64,000 bases of DNA from Heligmosomoides polygyrus polygyrus (taxonomy: Eukaryota > Nematoda > Chromadorea > Rhabditida > Heligmosomidae): positions 37,743,686-37,807,685 of the forward strand of contig OX377204.1 in NCBI GenBank assembly GCA_947396885.1, in the 5' to 3' direction. The stretch's first letter is position 1; each line of letters starts with the position of its first letter. The notes under the pieces were generated by a model that did no database searches, was not told the origin of the DNA, and was given only the letters and a program-made list of their open reading frames with translations. Shown one piece after another: positions 1-12,569 of the stretch. A program made the translations under genes and the position numbers.

Positions 1-193
1 GCTAATTTTGGCATCAGAACAGCATGCCTGCAGTGATTTTAAGCGGGCAAAGAACACGAAGGGAATGGAACGTGGGCCTCGTGATGGCTATTACCCAAGG
101 CTTCGTCAATTAGCGGAACGTGTTATTGGAGTGAATATGAGTGCTCACTTTGACATTCCAACGGAATATCTACCTCAGAGCTGGAGTGAATAA
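1..193 (+). CDS. Unidentified terminal exon (partial)
   Basis: An open frame runs from the left edge to a TAA at 191-193. It has balanced, coding-like composition (charged residues, several Tyr and Pro, the motif DGYYPRLRQL, and a C-terminus ending in SWSE). The sequence before base 18 reads like a splice acceptor (ttggcatcag), so this may be the last exon of a host gene that starts left of the window. I do not recognise the family. It could be a chance open frame, since it is only about 60 codons long. Confidence 0.3.
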   Translation, partial: LILASEQHACSDFKRAKNTKGMERGPRDGYYPRLRQLAERVIGVNMSAHFDIPTEYLPQSWSE

Positions 194-1210
194 GAAAGCA
201 GATCGAAAAAGTTTAAAATTAACTAGACCAGCAATGTAGTGCGTGCTAAAATAAAAACAGGTGGAAATCTTTAAAAAATGCTAAAATTTAATGCCCCGGT
301 AAAATCAATAATTTTTTGACACTCTTCGCCTGGTAAATGTAATGCAAAGTAGCTCAGTAAGAAGAAGAGTCGGCTCTCTCGCTCACTCTGGATCCACTTA
401 ATCGGTTCATCTTAGGCTTACTAAGCGGTGAATGGTCCAGGTCGATTTACCACTGCAACTCATAGTCTTAATATTTTTATTTTTATCTTTTTCTTTGGGA
501 AGATAACTCATGGTCACGCAATTTGCAGCAAATATGTTACGATAATGGGACAAGCACGTACTCATAATGCCTCACACTACTTACGAGGTATAATGGATAG
601 AAGTAGTCGAAAAATAGCTAAATGCCTTGGTATTGTTACGAGCCGAGAGTTTGGCATACGAAGGGCCAGTTTAGCTTTTCTAAAACGTCAGACATCCTAC
701 CCAAATTTGACCATTTCGTCAAGTACGAAATAAAGTATAGAAAAAATAAAATACGAAATAAAGGCGTCGTTATAAAGTCAATAATCCTCTGTGAAATTGT
801 CAAAACGTTGAAATGACCGATGGACACAGTTTGAATCTTCACAGAACACATAACCGAAAACCTTTTACCGGATTCAGTATAAACTATGCTGCAAATTTCA
901 AGGTACACAATGCATGGGACTCTCACGTGCTTCTCCCGTGCTTTGGGACTCCGCTGTATTTTAGTTATGGGCCGAACAAGTCCATATTTTCAGTCTAGGT
1001 TAAGTCCTGGATGGAATTTTCCAGTTACGACATATACAGTTTTGTCGGCGGTTATATCAAACATAAAAGCTTTTGAAGAGACGGTAATCCAAATGGGCAC
1101 CTTTAGAGCAACCTAGTGTCTAGAACGGGTTATTCGCTGCAGCTTACGCAAGGTGGACCAGGTAAGAAACAGTCAAGGAAAGCAGCCAATTTCCCGGTAC
1201 ATAAACTCAC
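194..1210. other. No supported feature
   Basis: AT-rich sequence with only short shadow frames on both strands. I looked on the minus strand for the Cys-loop exon expected after the receptor exon ending at 1211 and found no FPFD-type motif, so that exon must lie left of the window or has been lost. Confidence 0.4.
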
Positions 1211-1344
1211 ATATTGAATATGATGATGTCGGGCACCCAGATCTGTCCTATTGGCAGCCACGTCTTTGTGATACCACCGAACAGCGCCGGATCCCACGAC
1301 AGCGAAGGATCGTTCCATTTCTGCAACGGACAGTATTTCAGCTG
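1211..1344 (-). CDS. Cys-loop ligand-gated ion channel, ligand-binding-domain exon
   Basis: Read on the minus strand, this 134-bp exon begins after the acceptor ...gtgttcag and ends at the donor gtgagt, with 44 codons plus 2 nt. It encodes the WNDPSLSWDP ... GG ... P...IWVPDIIIFN signature of the extracellular ligand-binding domain of nicotinic-type cys-loop receptors (loop D/A region). In-phase joining to the exon at 1929-2086 (intron 1345-1928, phase 0) supports one gene. These receptors are pentameric plasma-membrane channels gated by acetylcholine or other small ligands. Agonist and subfamily cannot be assigned from two exons. The disulfide loop, the four membrane helices and the stop codon are not seen, so the gene continues beyond base 1 or is a fragment. 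Confidence 0.75.
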
Positions 1345-1928
1345 CTGAACACCTTGGTTTCACGGAACAGTCAGGAATAAAAAGCTCAAGTCAGAAGCAA
1401 CATTTGATCAGCCTGTGCGACTTTTCTTTCATACGTTAATCGTCAAAATAAGTGGCAATAAGCTCCGAATGAAGGGCGAACTCTCTTCGTGTTCTTCGTG
1501 TAAGAACCCAATGGGCTATTCTGGCATGACAGAAGAATGAATGCACTGAGGAAACCAATCACCTATGGCAACGTACTGGGCATACGTCAAATGTGCTCTT
1601 CAGCTGAGACTCGATTTTAGTTTTGATATAGAAATTACGGTACGGTTGACCGTATAAAGCAGCATCCCTTTCAATGGTTGAAATGTGTTGCCAAAAAGAT
1701 TTGATAGGTTTGAAGTTTGAATGAACCCGGCATGTACGATGTAGAAACAATAGACTAAATGAAATCTTCGGCCGGACATCGAGCTAAACAACTTCGAACA
1801 ATCTGCGAGAAGTGCATGCTATAAAGCATAAACTAAGGCTTAGAAAAGCATAAACTCTCAAAAAACGCTCTTTGGTCACAAATTTGTTGGGTAGGAATGG
1901 CTACAGAATGTGTTTAGGAGACGCTCAC

Positions 1929-2086
1929 CTCGTCGACGTAGACGAGTACGGTCATCGTCTGCTTCAATTCGTCTATGCCAAGGATGTGCACGAGTTCCAT
2001 CTCATAGTGGACGTCGAGTAAACCATCCGGAGGCGCGTTGACGTTGTGCCGTGTGAAGAGATACTCGGTCAACTTCTTCGACGCCC
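1929..2086 (-). CDS. Cys-loop ligand-gated ion channel, N-terminal extracellular exon
   Basis: Minus-strand exon of 158 bp with a clear acceptor (ttttgcag before 2086) and donor (GACGAG|gtgagc at 1929/1928). It encodes the first conserved block of the receptor ectodomain: KKLTEYLF, then NVNAPPDG, then a beta-strand pattern YEMELVHILGIDE and ending VYVDE. This matches the usual layout in which the N-terminal helix is followed by strand beta-1 and the conserved DE before the W-x-D-x-x-L-x-W block, which is exactly what the next exon supplies. The first codon is split, so an upstream exon with signal peptide is required; a candidate lies at 12.3 kb. Nematodes have large expansions of this family. 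Confidence 0.72.
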
Positions 2087-2389
2087 CTGCAAAACATAAT
2101 TTTGCTGCTCTAGGTTTCAAAGCTGCCTCTGTGCATGGTTAGAAGGGCAGCTTTTCATGTGCATTGGTCTCTTTTGGTCCCAAACGCGACCTTCGAAGAG
2201 GACTTTGTACGAAGGTCTATCGATACTCTTCAAGAATTTGATATGAAAACAACTGCTCGGAAAGAGCTCACAACTCATCATAAGGAGCTTCAAGCACATA
2301 CTGACATTTCTAAGGAAGGAATCGTGTCCTTTAAGATTCATTCTATGATGAAATCGTATGGGTTGTGCTAAATTTAAAACCAACAATTA

Positions 2390-4500
2390 AAGAACTGACG
2401 GTCAGATAGATAATATCATTCACCGTGAAGTTCAATTCCGTATATAAGACCCACTTACTCCAGTGCAACTGTTGCCCTTGCAAACGTTTGCGCACGTATG
2501 TAGGGAGTTGAATTTGCACACAGTTCCGTTCGACGCTACGTTTCCCAGAGCCGATCCGATGAATATTTGACATCACTTGCTACATGCCGTTGAAAGGCGA
2601 CATCCTCTTCCGCTCAGAAATTGAATCGGCTTCTTGGGCGTTATTTAGATTTTGTATCAATGCAACCGCTTTGTCGGTTTGAAGGCTATCTAATCGTAAG
2701 AGTGCAGCTCCCGTGCGAGGAAAGGCACACCTGACCGTGTTTTCGCACTGATGACTGGCGACTGCAAGAGAATATTCAAACCGTGCAGTCGATCTCCGTC
2801 AGCATCATTGCAAAAAGAGAGTGAGGCGAACGCCGCTCTAGGGAAGTGAAGACGTTCAGGGTGGAGAATTAATCACCACCTACCATCTTTTTGATGTTCT
2901 TCGAGTTGAACCAACATAAGAAAATTTCCGTGGGTAGCGATGCTACCCTGCTCAAGATTTGCGGTCATTCCAGCACTGTACTACTACAAGACAGCGAGAT
3001 CCTTCACGTTTTGTTCATCTGTGTCTGTCCTCTCGACGACCTATACAAATTTGGCTGTCAAAATTAGATGGCCAGCGAACCACACTACTGTACATATTTA
3101 ATTTCCGAAAAAATCTGGAGACGGAATTAGCCATTGTCATGGAGATGGCCTTGCAAAATTGGCACTTCTGCTACATCCAAGGCTAAGGATACTATCATAT
3201 TATAATTGAATGGTTCTTGAAGCATGGGTAGCGATTATAGTAGTGCCACTCGAAATACTTTTACATGGTGGAGAGGAGGCAAGAAAGGGAACTGCAGGCC
3301 CAAAAGTGCAGCAGGTTTTCTATGCTTTCTTTTGGGCCACTTGTGGTTGCTCCGAAAGCCGGCATTCATCTTCGATAATGATGGGCTTAGCATCGCTACA
3401 TTCGCATCACTAGAAATCCGATATGCTGCGGTCTCTAAAAGAAAACTCAACAGGGACTAAAGCTGTTGATCACTTTGAGTCGCAGACTGGGAGTTCATCT
3501 TCCTTCATCTCCACGAGACGCGCTGATTTTGGGAACAAACCCAATTAAGCTTTGACCGTCAGTTCCCTGCCATCTTCCACTTGAGGGAAGGCTATACAAA
3601 GCTGTTAAAGTGTAGGTTAGGATTCCACCAGACCCTCTAGCTGTATAGAATTTCAGACTTTATATTCCTGTTGCAAAATTTCAGATTTGATCAAGCTAAT
3701 GAAGAATTGTTCTGCTTTAATGATGGCGCAATGTTCTTCAACAGTACTTATTTCGGCTTGGATTGGTGATGTTGTTTCCGCAAGCTTCAGGACAGTAGAA
3801 AAGGAAATGTTGGAAACGCATTCGAACATGCAGCATTTCTAGCTGTAGAATACAAATCTGAACGGTGATAATGCAGACCGGAGGCGTAAGAGAGGTAAGG
3901 AAAAGGAAAGCGCTTCTACATAGAAGTGATGACCAAGACCACGAATCTCATGGCTGGTACGACCAGCGCTCACATCGTCACTACAGGGGCAGTCTAGCAA
4001 TTGATCCGGCGAACGTTTCGGCTTCTTCTTCAAGCCATGATTGGATGTACCGAGTAAATAGCCCAGTTCTGGTTTCGATTTCAGAAAAGATGGAAAGGGC
4101 AGATCGACAAGAAGAGTGCTAATCAACTCGTTAGCTTCTTGTAATTGAACATGTCTTGCGATTAGTCCTAGCATATGTGTCATAACTGCCGCGCTATTCA
4201 AAAACTCATTGTTCCCATTTCAAAGGAGTCTGACTGCTATCCTTTCGAACGAGGACACGGATTCTTGACACAGACCATTCATCGTAGCATCATTGTTTTC
4301 ACTAGCGTCTGTCCTGCTTGGCAGCGGGTCCGCTCTTCTGGTCTGGTGGCGCCAATTGCCCCGATGAAATGCTTGATCGGAATGGCATCTGACATCTTCA
4401 AGCTCGAATGCAACATATCTAGCCAACTTTGCTTCTGGCGTCCTCTGGGTCGCTTTCCAGGGACATCAAGATTCAGACCAATAGATCATTTCTTATACGT
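2390..4500. other. No supported gene; possible receptor intron
   Basis: Only overlapping short frames on both strands. The minus-strand frame at 3839-4201 has somewhat protein-like composition (DLPFPSFLKSKPELG) and a broken continuation at 4220-4426, but I recognise no family in it. If the signal exon at 12.3 kb belongs to the receptor, this whole stretch is intron. Confidence 0.3.
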
Positions 4501-4547
4501 GAGCACAAAACCTTTAGGTGTTTTACAGGACGAATGATCTCATAAAA

Positions 4548-4613
4548 AGCATGAGGTCCGAAAAGTTGCTCCAGTATCTAAAAGTACTGGAGCAACTTTT
4601 CGGACCTCATGCT
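4548..4613. repeat. Perfect 29-bp foldback
   Basis: The arms at 4548-4576 and 4585-4613 are perfect reverse complements separated by only 8 nt (tctaaaag). The arm contains a block ending ...gttgctccagta. No coding or transposon context explains it. It has the same geometry as the foldback at 37471-37534 (28-bp arms, 8-nt loop). Confidence 0.9.
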
Positions 4614-7370
4614 GCTCATTTCTTCAAATGGGATGCTACACTTTTCTGCGCAAATACAAGAGCAGCCGAAACAATGAGAGGTGAAGGAGGGCCTATGTGT
4701 GCCACCCAAAGCTGAAGAAACTCAAGGGAGGTGATGCCCTCTTAAATCAAGTGACTTCGGAAAAAGTACGATATTGTACGGTAATGAAACAATCTTTTTA
4801 CAGCCTCAGTAGTATTCTAGTGGATGATAGTTGTCGGATTCAGCTACATCAAGGCTCTCGAAAAATCGAGCCTGTTAACACTCAAACGGCCTCACCGATG
4901 GCTGGGGAATGTAGATGGAGCAGAACTACGCTCCCGTATTCCCTAAATTTGGGACCCTTGCCTCGTAGGTAATGTTTGAGGTTTAGTTATGAGTTTCCTG
5001 GTTGATTCCGAACACCCAAAAAGCTCCATTCACAATTGCAACATGTACATATGTAGTAGTACAGTGCTTCCGCAAAATGTCGGAAAATAGATAAGAACCA
5101 AATGCATAGCTCTGTTCTTCGTTTCTTTTTCGTACCAATTTCAGTTCCTAAAAACCGGGAATTATCAAGTCTGATTGCAATTTTCGAATCTTAAATCACA
5201 AAAAACAATACTAAAGCTGGTTTGTCTTTGAGACTCACGTTGCAGTTAGGAAAAATATAAATAAATACGTGCTTTGTTAGCACTATAATCTGCCAAACTT
5301 TTTGGATGAACAGTTTTATTTAGCAGGGCCTTGACGTTCTGTCCACTTCAGAGGCCTAGATCCACTCCAAGATGCCTATTTTCGCCCCGTGCTTTATGAC
5401 CAGTAGGTGGGAACCGAGTAGGTGCCTTCGTTGACTTATGTCGATCTATATGCGGCGAAACTGGCCAACTAATAATCCCCTGAGAGTAGAAAAAGCGAGC
5501 CGCTGCCTAAGAACTTTCAACTGGGTTGAGCAGATGCTAAATAAGACGAACTTTGCTAGCCCTGCGTTAATCATTCTGAGCGGACCGCTTCCAGGCAGCG
5601 ATTGGATACTCCTGTAAACCATCTCACTTGCAAGCCATGCACATTGGCTGACTCAGCCCAGCGAACTAGGCGAAAACTGCTGAGAGATTCTTGCTTGCCC
5701 TACTCAGCAGATAAGCTGCTAAGCGGAAAGCAGGTCATGCATCTGATATGGGATATCGAAATGCATGAAGCACCGGGAAATGGTGCTTTCAACGTGCAAT
5801 CACGCAACGCGAAAGGCCGAGAAAGGAACGAAGAGCCGAAAAAGGAATAGGAGGAGGTTCAAGGTTCAAACACTTTGAGTAGCAAACATAATCAGATTTT
5901 TTAGAATTTCTGATAATGAACTAATTATCAGCTTTCTTAGAATCTACTCTAGTACTAAAAAATGTGCGCTTAGCAGATTCTTCCCCAGGTTTAGTAAAAT
6001 TTTCAATTCTTCTCCACATAGAGCTAAAACGTTCGGTGGTAAAACGTGGCGACAATCACTGGAAACCGGAAGCTAACGATTGAGATGTCCTTGATCGCGA
6101 TAGATTTTGAGTAGATCCTTGCCAAAGCCACAGGCTCTACGGTTCTGACGAAGATCTACTTGCATTGCGCATGCTCACTCATCGGGCAACGCTGGTGCAC
6201 GTCGAGTAGTCTGGAGATGTCTGGAGCTGCTGCTTGAAACACTGAAAGGAGTCATCCGGACAACGTAATACAGGCATCCATTCAGAGGCCCTTACTGCAG
6301 ACATTTTAGCATCTATGTGGGTTGTTTTTTTAATGCAATGGTCAGTAGTTTGCCTGCTACTAAGGGCAAAGCGTTGTCTCGTAGAAGTAGAATGCGTTGC
6401 TGAATGCATCCTCGACCTATAAAATAAAATAATATGGCCAGTTCTATCCCTCCGAATAAGTCGAGCACCTATTCTCCGACCCTGGAGCGACGGATGGCTT
6501 GGATGCCATGGGCGGGAGCCCGAACATGTGCGCGACTGCCGGACCTCCTTCGACTACGCTACTCAGTGCTCTGCAGGGTCATCTACTACCCAGGGATTTG
6601 GTTAATTTTTTGAAGACCACATTGTGGCACATGATGAAGATAGGTCATACTATGTCTTCGTTTCAACGTGCTGATGGAGTAAGGAAAATAGCTCATGGAC
6701 TATACCATAATTGTTGCATTCTTCTGAACCCCTGCTCACATATATGTATTTGATTACACTCGCATAGAATAGGGCATCTAAAGTACCTCTTTTAGAGATG
6801 GATGGAAAAGCCGTCGGAAGCAGGAGGCGCTGCCTCCTCAACAACTTTCTGCTCCCCACCATTGATCATCTCCTGCTTCGATGTCCAGATGTCGTGCACA
6901 ACGGCAGAACGACGGGTGCTTGCCCAGCGGCCAGGATTTCCAATTTGACTCTCGTGCCCGCGCGATAACTCGACACATCCACCGGTTTTCGGACTCTACG
7001 GCTAAATGCTTAGCTTAACCCGATTCGTGCAATCGGGTAATTGCTCTCTCTATCGGACCGCGGTGACCATCTCTAGGAGAGGCTTCGAATTGCTAGAGTA
7101 GATGCCCGACTGAATTGAATTACAGGACGTTTCAGGTCTCTAGTTCGTGGCACGCAACAGTTCTTTTCGGCTGATAAATAGGCTACCAATCCTAATCATT
7201 TCGCAAAGCGTACGAAACTTAAATAGCAATACCCTTAGGCAAAGGTTTCAGCTGGTTTTTGATAAGCTTTGTGTGATTTTGGAATCTCCTGTCTAAATGA
7301 CGGTGTGCCGGAGGAGTGTGCGTGATGAGGATGTAACAATACAATACAAGGAACGAAAAATCGCTGGTAT
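4614..7370. other. No supported feature
   Basis: Mixed-composition sequence with only short incidental frames. No repeats, TIRs or RNA genes were recognised. Confidence 0.35.
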
Positions 7371-7372
7371 GA

Positions 7373-7675
7373 GAGCACATCCTACGATGGACACTGAATC
7401 TCGTAATCAAGTTTGATTGGTTCGTTCAAAGTGACGACGAGGAGCCCCAATGTGAAGAGGGAGAGACGTCATCAGAGTGGATCTCATCGGAGTCCCTGCC
7501 AAGGCAGAATCTGTGCGAGAATAAGATGGCGAAGGATCGCAAGGACAGTGCTCCTACTACTGTACGAGCCAAAGTCGTAGGAAAACATGAAGTCAGCATC
7601 GTAGACTTAGTTTCTGGGGTCGTTGCTAATCGCTTCCAAAAGGAGCTGAGGACACACACGTTCACTTTGCTGTAA
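7373..7675 (+). CDS. Unidentified open frame, acidic (possible exon)
   Basis: A 100-codon open frame ends at TAA 7673-7675. Its middle is acidic and low in hydrophobics (QSDDEEPQCEEGETSSEW), followed by a more structured stretch (VRAKVVGKHEVSIVDLVSG). There is no in-frame Met near its beginning, so it would need splicing; an acceptor-like cag/aag lies around 7411. The opposite strand is also open over part of this interval, so the coding case rests on composition only. No family is recognised. It could be a transposon remnant. Confidence 0.25.
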   Translation, partial: EHILRWTLNLVIKFDWFVQSDDEEPQCEEGETSSEWISSESLPRQNLCENKMAKDRKDSAPTTVRAKVVGKHEVSIVDLVSGVVANRFQKELRTHTFTLL

Positions 7676-7759
7676 GCACCTACACCTCCCTTCAACAAGT
7701 AAAGTCTTATGAACAACATGATTATAGATGAGTAAAACCCACCACATAAACGCATGATT

Positions 7760-10660
7760 TAAGCAGTTGCTCCTTCGTGAATAATTTAAAAGGTTTTAAG
7801 ACGCGTCCATAATGTACGTATCCAAGAAACGGTGTTCACTGACTCTCTAGATCTAATGATTTCAAAAAACTTCGTTCTAAGTAAACCGTGGAGAAAATCG
7901 CTGCTGTTAGCGTACTTTCTAGGCATTACCTAGGATACTGATCGTTGGCTACTAAATGCTATCTAAACTACGACTTGAATTATGGCGAGACACCATAATA
8001 TTTTAAAACTCGAATAGTGGTCAAATTTCGATCATAGGCAAAGATGAAGACAAAGACTGAAGTACGAAGAGAAGGATGATCACATGATCTGTACCAATTT
8101 CACATCAAAGCGGACACTTTTCTAATCAAATCCCACGCTTCCCAGCAAGCTTGACGCTTTTGCAATCAAGCAGACCATCTCCAAATTAAAACGAGGCAAT
8201 TTTAGATTGAAACTGAGACACTCCAAAAAATAGAATAATTTTGTGTACAAGAGAAACTTACCACTAGTATGACTTTCTTTAAAACTTTTGAATCACCGAC
8301 CTCAAAAGATGAACACAATTTTTGAAACTTTACAAAAATCTTGCTCTTCAGATAAAATGATAAAGTGCAGTGTGGCAGCAGTGCTAACATAGCGGGAAAA
8401 GTTGCGCCACGTACTCGACCAGGACGTCGCGATTTTCCTTTTGATTAATAGCAAAAATCAGGTTACATGGAATTGCCAACACTAAAACAACGAAGACAGA
8501 TGTGAAAAGCACACACACCGTTGCTTTGGTGATTAAAGTAATCGTGCACTATCACTCAGATAAAAACCGCGATAAACCAAAAGAGCGCATCTTCTTCTGA
8601 AAATCTGTGGCTTTTTGCAGTTTTAGACCACAAGTGCTACGACACGCCTAACGTCGGCGTGCCTCGCACTTGCCACTTCGCGGAGTCGCACGGTTAAGCC
8701 TTCTTCTCAGCTAGCACTTTCGCACAACGCATAGATGTGCTCTTCAAAAACGACATCATAGAACAGCGAAAATACAATTTTTACTGAAGCGCCTCGCTGA
8801 ATACAACGTTTGATATCATCTTGAGTGCTGGGGCCAGACTCATCAACTATCTTTTCATTCATAAGCATCAGGTTTGGCGGCATTTTCACTGTTCAGTAGC
8901 GGTTGGTAAATCTGGCCCTTGGTGGGAATTTTACGAATGGGCTTCTGTCGAACTCCCGAGCATACCACTACAACTGGCTATGTGAGAATACTGGGCTGGT
9001 GGTATACGTTGGAGTATTTTCTCATAGTCAGCTGAGAAATATACCGACTTTGTCGAAGCGGTCCTTGACTCTCGTTTGTTGTCACTGCATAGCTCAAACT
9101 CACAGGAAATTGCCTCCTCTTGAATCTGCGCGGTGAGATCTATTCCGCGCGAGCAAAATGCTGCTGAATTCTGAATCTAAACATTCGTTTCGCGGCGCAG
9201 GTAGCGCGTTTTCTGAATCCAGGCGCCTGGCTCCACCTCACTGGTGCCCTACCGGATTTTCATACCGGTTCCTTCTTGCTGATTCCTTCGATCTGTACCA
9301 CCTCCAGATCCTTCGTTCCTGGTCGCTCCGCTGTCACCCATCCAGGTCCCCCTCCCCCTTTAGTATTCCTCCCACGTTCATGGCACAACGGCGGCGACTT
9401 CTGAATCCGAATGCTAGCCGCGCGACGTCAATGACACATCATATGAATCCATACGTTCATTGCGCGATTGCGTTTCTGAACTTCTGAATTCAGAAGTTCA
9501 GAAACGCACGCAGTGGTCGTTGTGTGAGGCAGGAGCATCCCTTGCTGCAACAGCATCCCACGTTGAACGGAAAACTTTGCCCGCTCCCATCAAGACATCC
9601 CGTGCAGGCGCACCATCACCATCGGAGGCTATCTCAATTGCATAGGGGTAGACTATTTTTCTTGAGAAGTAAGAGTCTCTGCTATACTCTGAAAGCTGCT
9701 CTTTTTGATCTGGAACATGTTCAGTTTGATTTCAAAAGCATCAGGGATGCTAAGAGATGTATCATTTGATTTGAAGAGTGTTCAATTTGACGTGGAAATT
9801 GTATAAACGAATCAGTTGGGAAACAGCGTACCAAGGTGGGGGAGCGGTAGAGCGACCGATATGCGCATGAAAGTATGAATAGAAACAGGGCGCGACAAGC
9901 ATTGTGAAAATCCATGAATGGAAGGCTCTTCCCGACTGTTGATACTGACAAGGAAATTGTGAAAAATGCGTTCTGCTGGTGGTGGACGAGAAAGGTCGAT
10001 GTTTGCCTGACAAAGTGAACGTGAGGATGTAATGGATTTCCGAAATACCGAATATTCCACACTTTGCTGCTGGGCAGGAGGCATATGGGGACATGTGACT
10101 GTATAACTACAGCGTTCTAGGTATCCGCATCGTAAACTTCAAAAGGACTTCATTTAGTGCTTGGACTGTTTCTTCAATTGTGCGATTTAGAATGCGCAGA
10201 TCGAACATACAACAATAATATATGCAGAAACATACAACACGCAATGAAAGAACTTCGTGAACTTCTTTTCCTTTTGATCCGTTCCAATCGTTCTACTCGC
10301 TTTCTCAAAGATGTCCGTATTTATCCTCTCGGAAATTATCGTCTCAGAAACCACCTCTTCACAAAGCCATCCGATACGATGCTCAGATGTCTTCACATGG
10401 CACTGGCCGAAAAGTCACACGGAAAGCCACAGAAATGATGCGATTGATGATCGAATAATAGGGAATAAATCAAATGCTAATGAAATGCAATCATGCTTGA
10501 ACCACGAAATGAACTGTGGATGAAAGGAACGGAGCGACCGGTACCTGCAACGGAATTGTCCTGCAGTGTTACCGTGTAGTCGGCACTCGTCAGCTGAAAT
10601 CAAAGTAAATTGGGAGGTTGCTGGTAAATTGCGCTCTCAAGTGATATATCAAACAAACCA
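7760..10660. other. No supported gene
   Basis: No convincing coding segment. The only notable structure is the palindrome at 9469-9508. Confidence 0.35.
9469..9508. repeat. 40-bp perfect palindrome
   Basis: Two 20-bp arms meet with no spacer at an EcoRI-type centre (GAATTC). The neighbourhood repeats the word ttctgaat several times (9165, 9213, 9398), so the palindrome is built from a locally recurrent word. Confidence 0.9.
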
Positions 10661-10662
10661 TT

Positions 10663-10713
<51 letters not shown>
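10663..10713 (+). repeat. (AAT)n microsatellite
   Basis: About 17 uninterrupted ATA/AAT triplets. No gene context. Confidence 0.95.
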
Positions 10714-10714
<1 letters not shown>

Positions 10715-10909
10715 TGATGTGTATCAGTTTCTTGGCACACAAGAAACTGATACAACACCTTCCTTTTGTGTGCCTTTCTTGGAAAGTGAAACATGAGGTT
10801 CCCCAATATAGTGAATCTGCAGTGATCTTAACGGGGTTAGTCCCTAGGAAGAAAATAGTACTTGCTCTACATTGGCTGATATGTTGATAATAAGAAAAGC
10901 TTGCGACAT

Positions 10910-12300
10910 TTAACTGCAGCGCACTGACCGATCTTCAGGTGAATTCTGCCAAATTTCACCGGAGAACTCAGCAGTGAGCTCCAATTTGTTGCACATTTGT
11001 GGTTGGTTTTGTGTGTTGAACAACGTTTGTTTCAGCTTAGTGGTTAGAGAAGGTGTAGTTTCGATGGTATTGAAGAAGAAATTAGGCCCTGGCCAGCTTT
11101 TCAGTAGCTCTTTTCTAGGGGCCACAGGCCCTTCTAGACGAAATGCCCTCTCTACCGCGCTGTCCGAGTTGATGACGAATCTCACGACCGCCGTCCTATT
11201 GGTGTCGTTTGGTGTTCGAGATATAGAAACCACACAATTTCAATTTTTTTAGAGATTGTTTTCTTTTTTCACTGACCCTTTGAATTATGTATTCAGTGCA
11301 CACTGTTGAGCGCTTGCATGAGCAGCGAATCTAGGAGGAAGTACCAATCTCCTAAGAACAAAAAATAGAACATTAATTTAGCAATCCTAGAAAATACATA
11401 TGCGAAAGGAAAGAAATGAGGGCTAGAAATAAAGGCACTCTGCTCTTCTAGAAATTGGAGCGGCCAGAAAGTGAGCACCTTTTGGATACGATCATTTTCG
11501 ATTTAAGTAAAACTGTCTACATATTTGATCACAACTTTCTTGCTGCAGGTTTTGAGTGAAAAGCAAGGAAGACATTAGTTTTCTTAGGAAATTATGTTGC
11601 GAATAGTTTCATCTTAGAAAATGATGTGTCAAAGAGTTTCAAGCACACACTCAGTACTGTACCTTCCTAAAACTCAGAGGACGATCCAGAAGCCTGTCTT
11701 GAAACTTAGGCTCCTAATCGCCATAATTGTGTTTCAGACTCGTTCCAGAACTCGCTTCCAGGCTAGGAGTCAAGAGGAACTGTGCAAATGGAGAATTCTT
11801 CCCTCCCTCTCTCCCCGCTCCAATTCTTCGCACCAAGCGCGTCGCGGTCTCACTGGGGCTCTTCCTCCACTCTCACACCCGTCCATCTTTAGAAATGGGA
11901 TCAATGGGCGTGTGAAGCCAGGCTTGCACGTAACCGTGAGAAGTGGACAAGGGGATATGCTTCTTGTCAAGAAGGAAGGGTGTGGCATAGGGTGCGCGAA
12001 AACGACCTTCATCTGATGACGCAGATCGAACACTTCCTCGTTCTGATTTCAAAGTAAAAAAAAGAGCAAGAAAGAAAGTAAAGAGCAACGCGCATGGAAA
12101 CCACTTCATCACTAGCAGTCTGAGCGCAGTAGAGTCACTACCAGGATTAAAGCCATTTGACAGCGTTATCAGAAACGTTACTTCACGGAATGCAATACAC
12201 AACACGCAAACCCGAACAACGCAAAGGAAAAAGGTCTTGCAAGCACAGTTTTCGATGAGGACAGAAACTGTGGCCAATATATGTACTTGAAGAAATCTGA
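10910..12300. other. No supported gene; several long incidental frames
   Basis: Both strands are open for 100-130 codons around 10.9-11.25 and 11.6-12.3 kb, but none shows a recognisable motif or a good splice pattern. The paired open frames on opposite strands argue for composition effects. Confidence 0.3.
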
Positions 12301-12315
12301 AAGATCAATACCAAC

Positions 12316-12399
12316 CTCTACAGACGGAGTGGTGTGCTCCGAGTCCCAGGCGAAACCGAGTGCGGCGAACACAGAGAGCAGAAGAGGCGCTCGATGCAT
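12316..12399 (-). CDS. Candidate first exon with signal peptide
   Basis: Minus-strand ATG at 12399 starts MHRAPLLLSVFAALGFAW, a textbook cleavable signal peptide, followed by the polar segment DSEHTTPSVE. Sixteen nucleotides upstream of the ATG is a strong 3' splice site (tttaacttgcag), which in nematodes is how an SL trans-splice site typically looks. A possible donor follows codon GAG at 12316 (gttggt, weak). It is on the same strand as the receptor exons at 1.2-2.1 kb and could be exon 1 of that gene across a roughly 10-kb intron; equally it may belong to an unrelated secreted protein. The downstream exon is not identified. Confidence 0.4.
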
Positions 12400-12569
12400 T
12401 GACAAACCCGATATTCTGCAAGTTAAAGGTCTTCAATTAAATGCCTATTTCGTTGAAATGATGCCGACAAAAACGGATATCGAAGCATGCAGAAGCCCTT
12501 CTGCATGGAAGAATAGTAGTATAGAGGTAACTTCGTGCGAAGTAGTATTGATCACGCTTTAGGATAGCT

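Noticed and set aside
428..926. Overlapping frames on both strands
   Set aside because: AT-rich sequence, no motif, non-ATG start on one strand; likely chance.
11621..12277. Long frames of 131 and 134 codons on opposite strands
   Set aside because: No motif, mutually overlapping, no splice logic.
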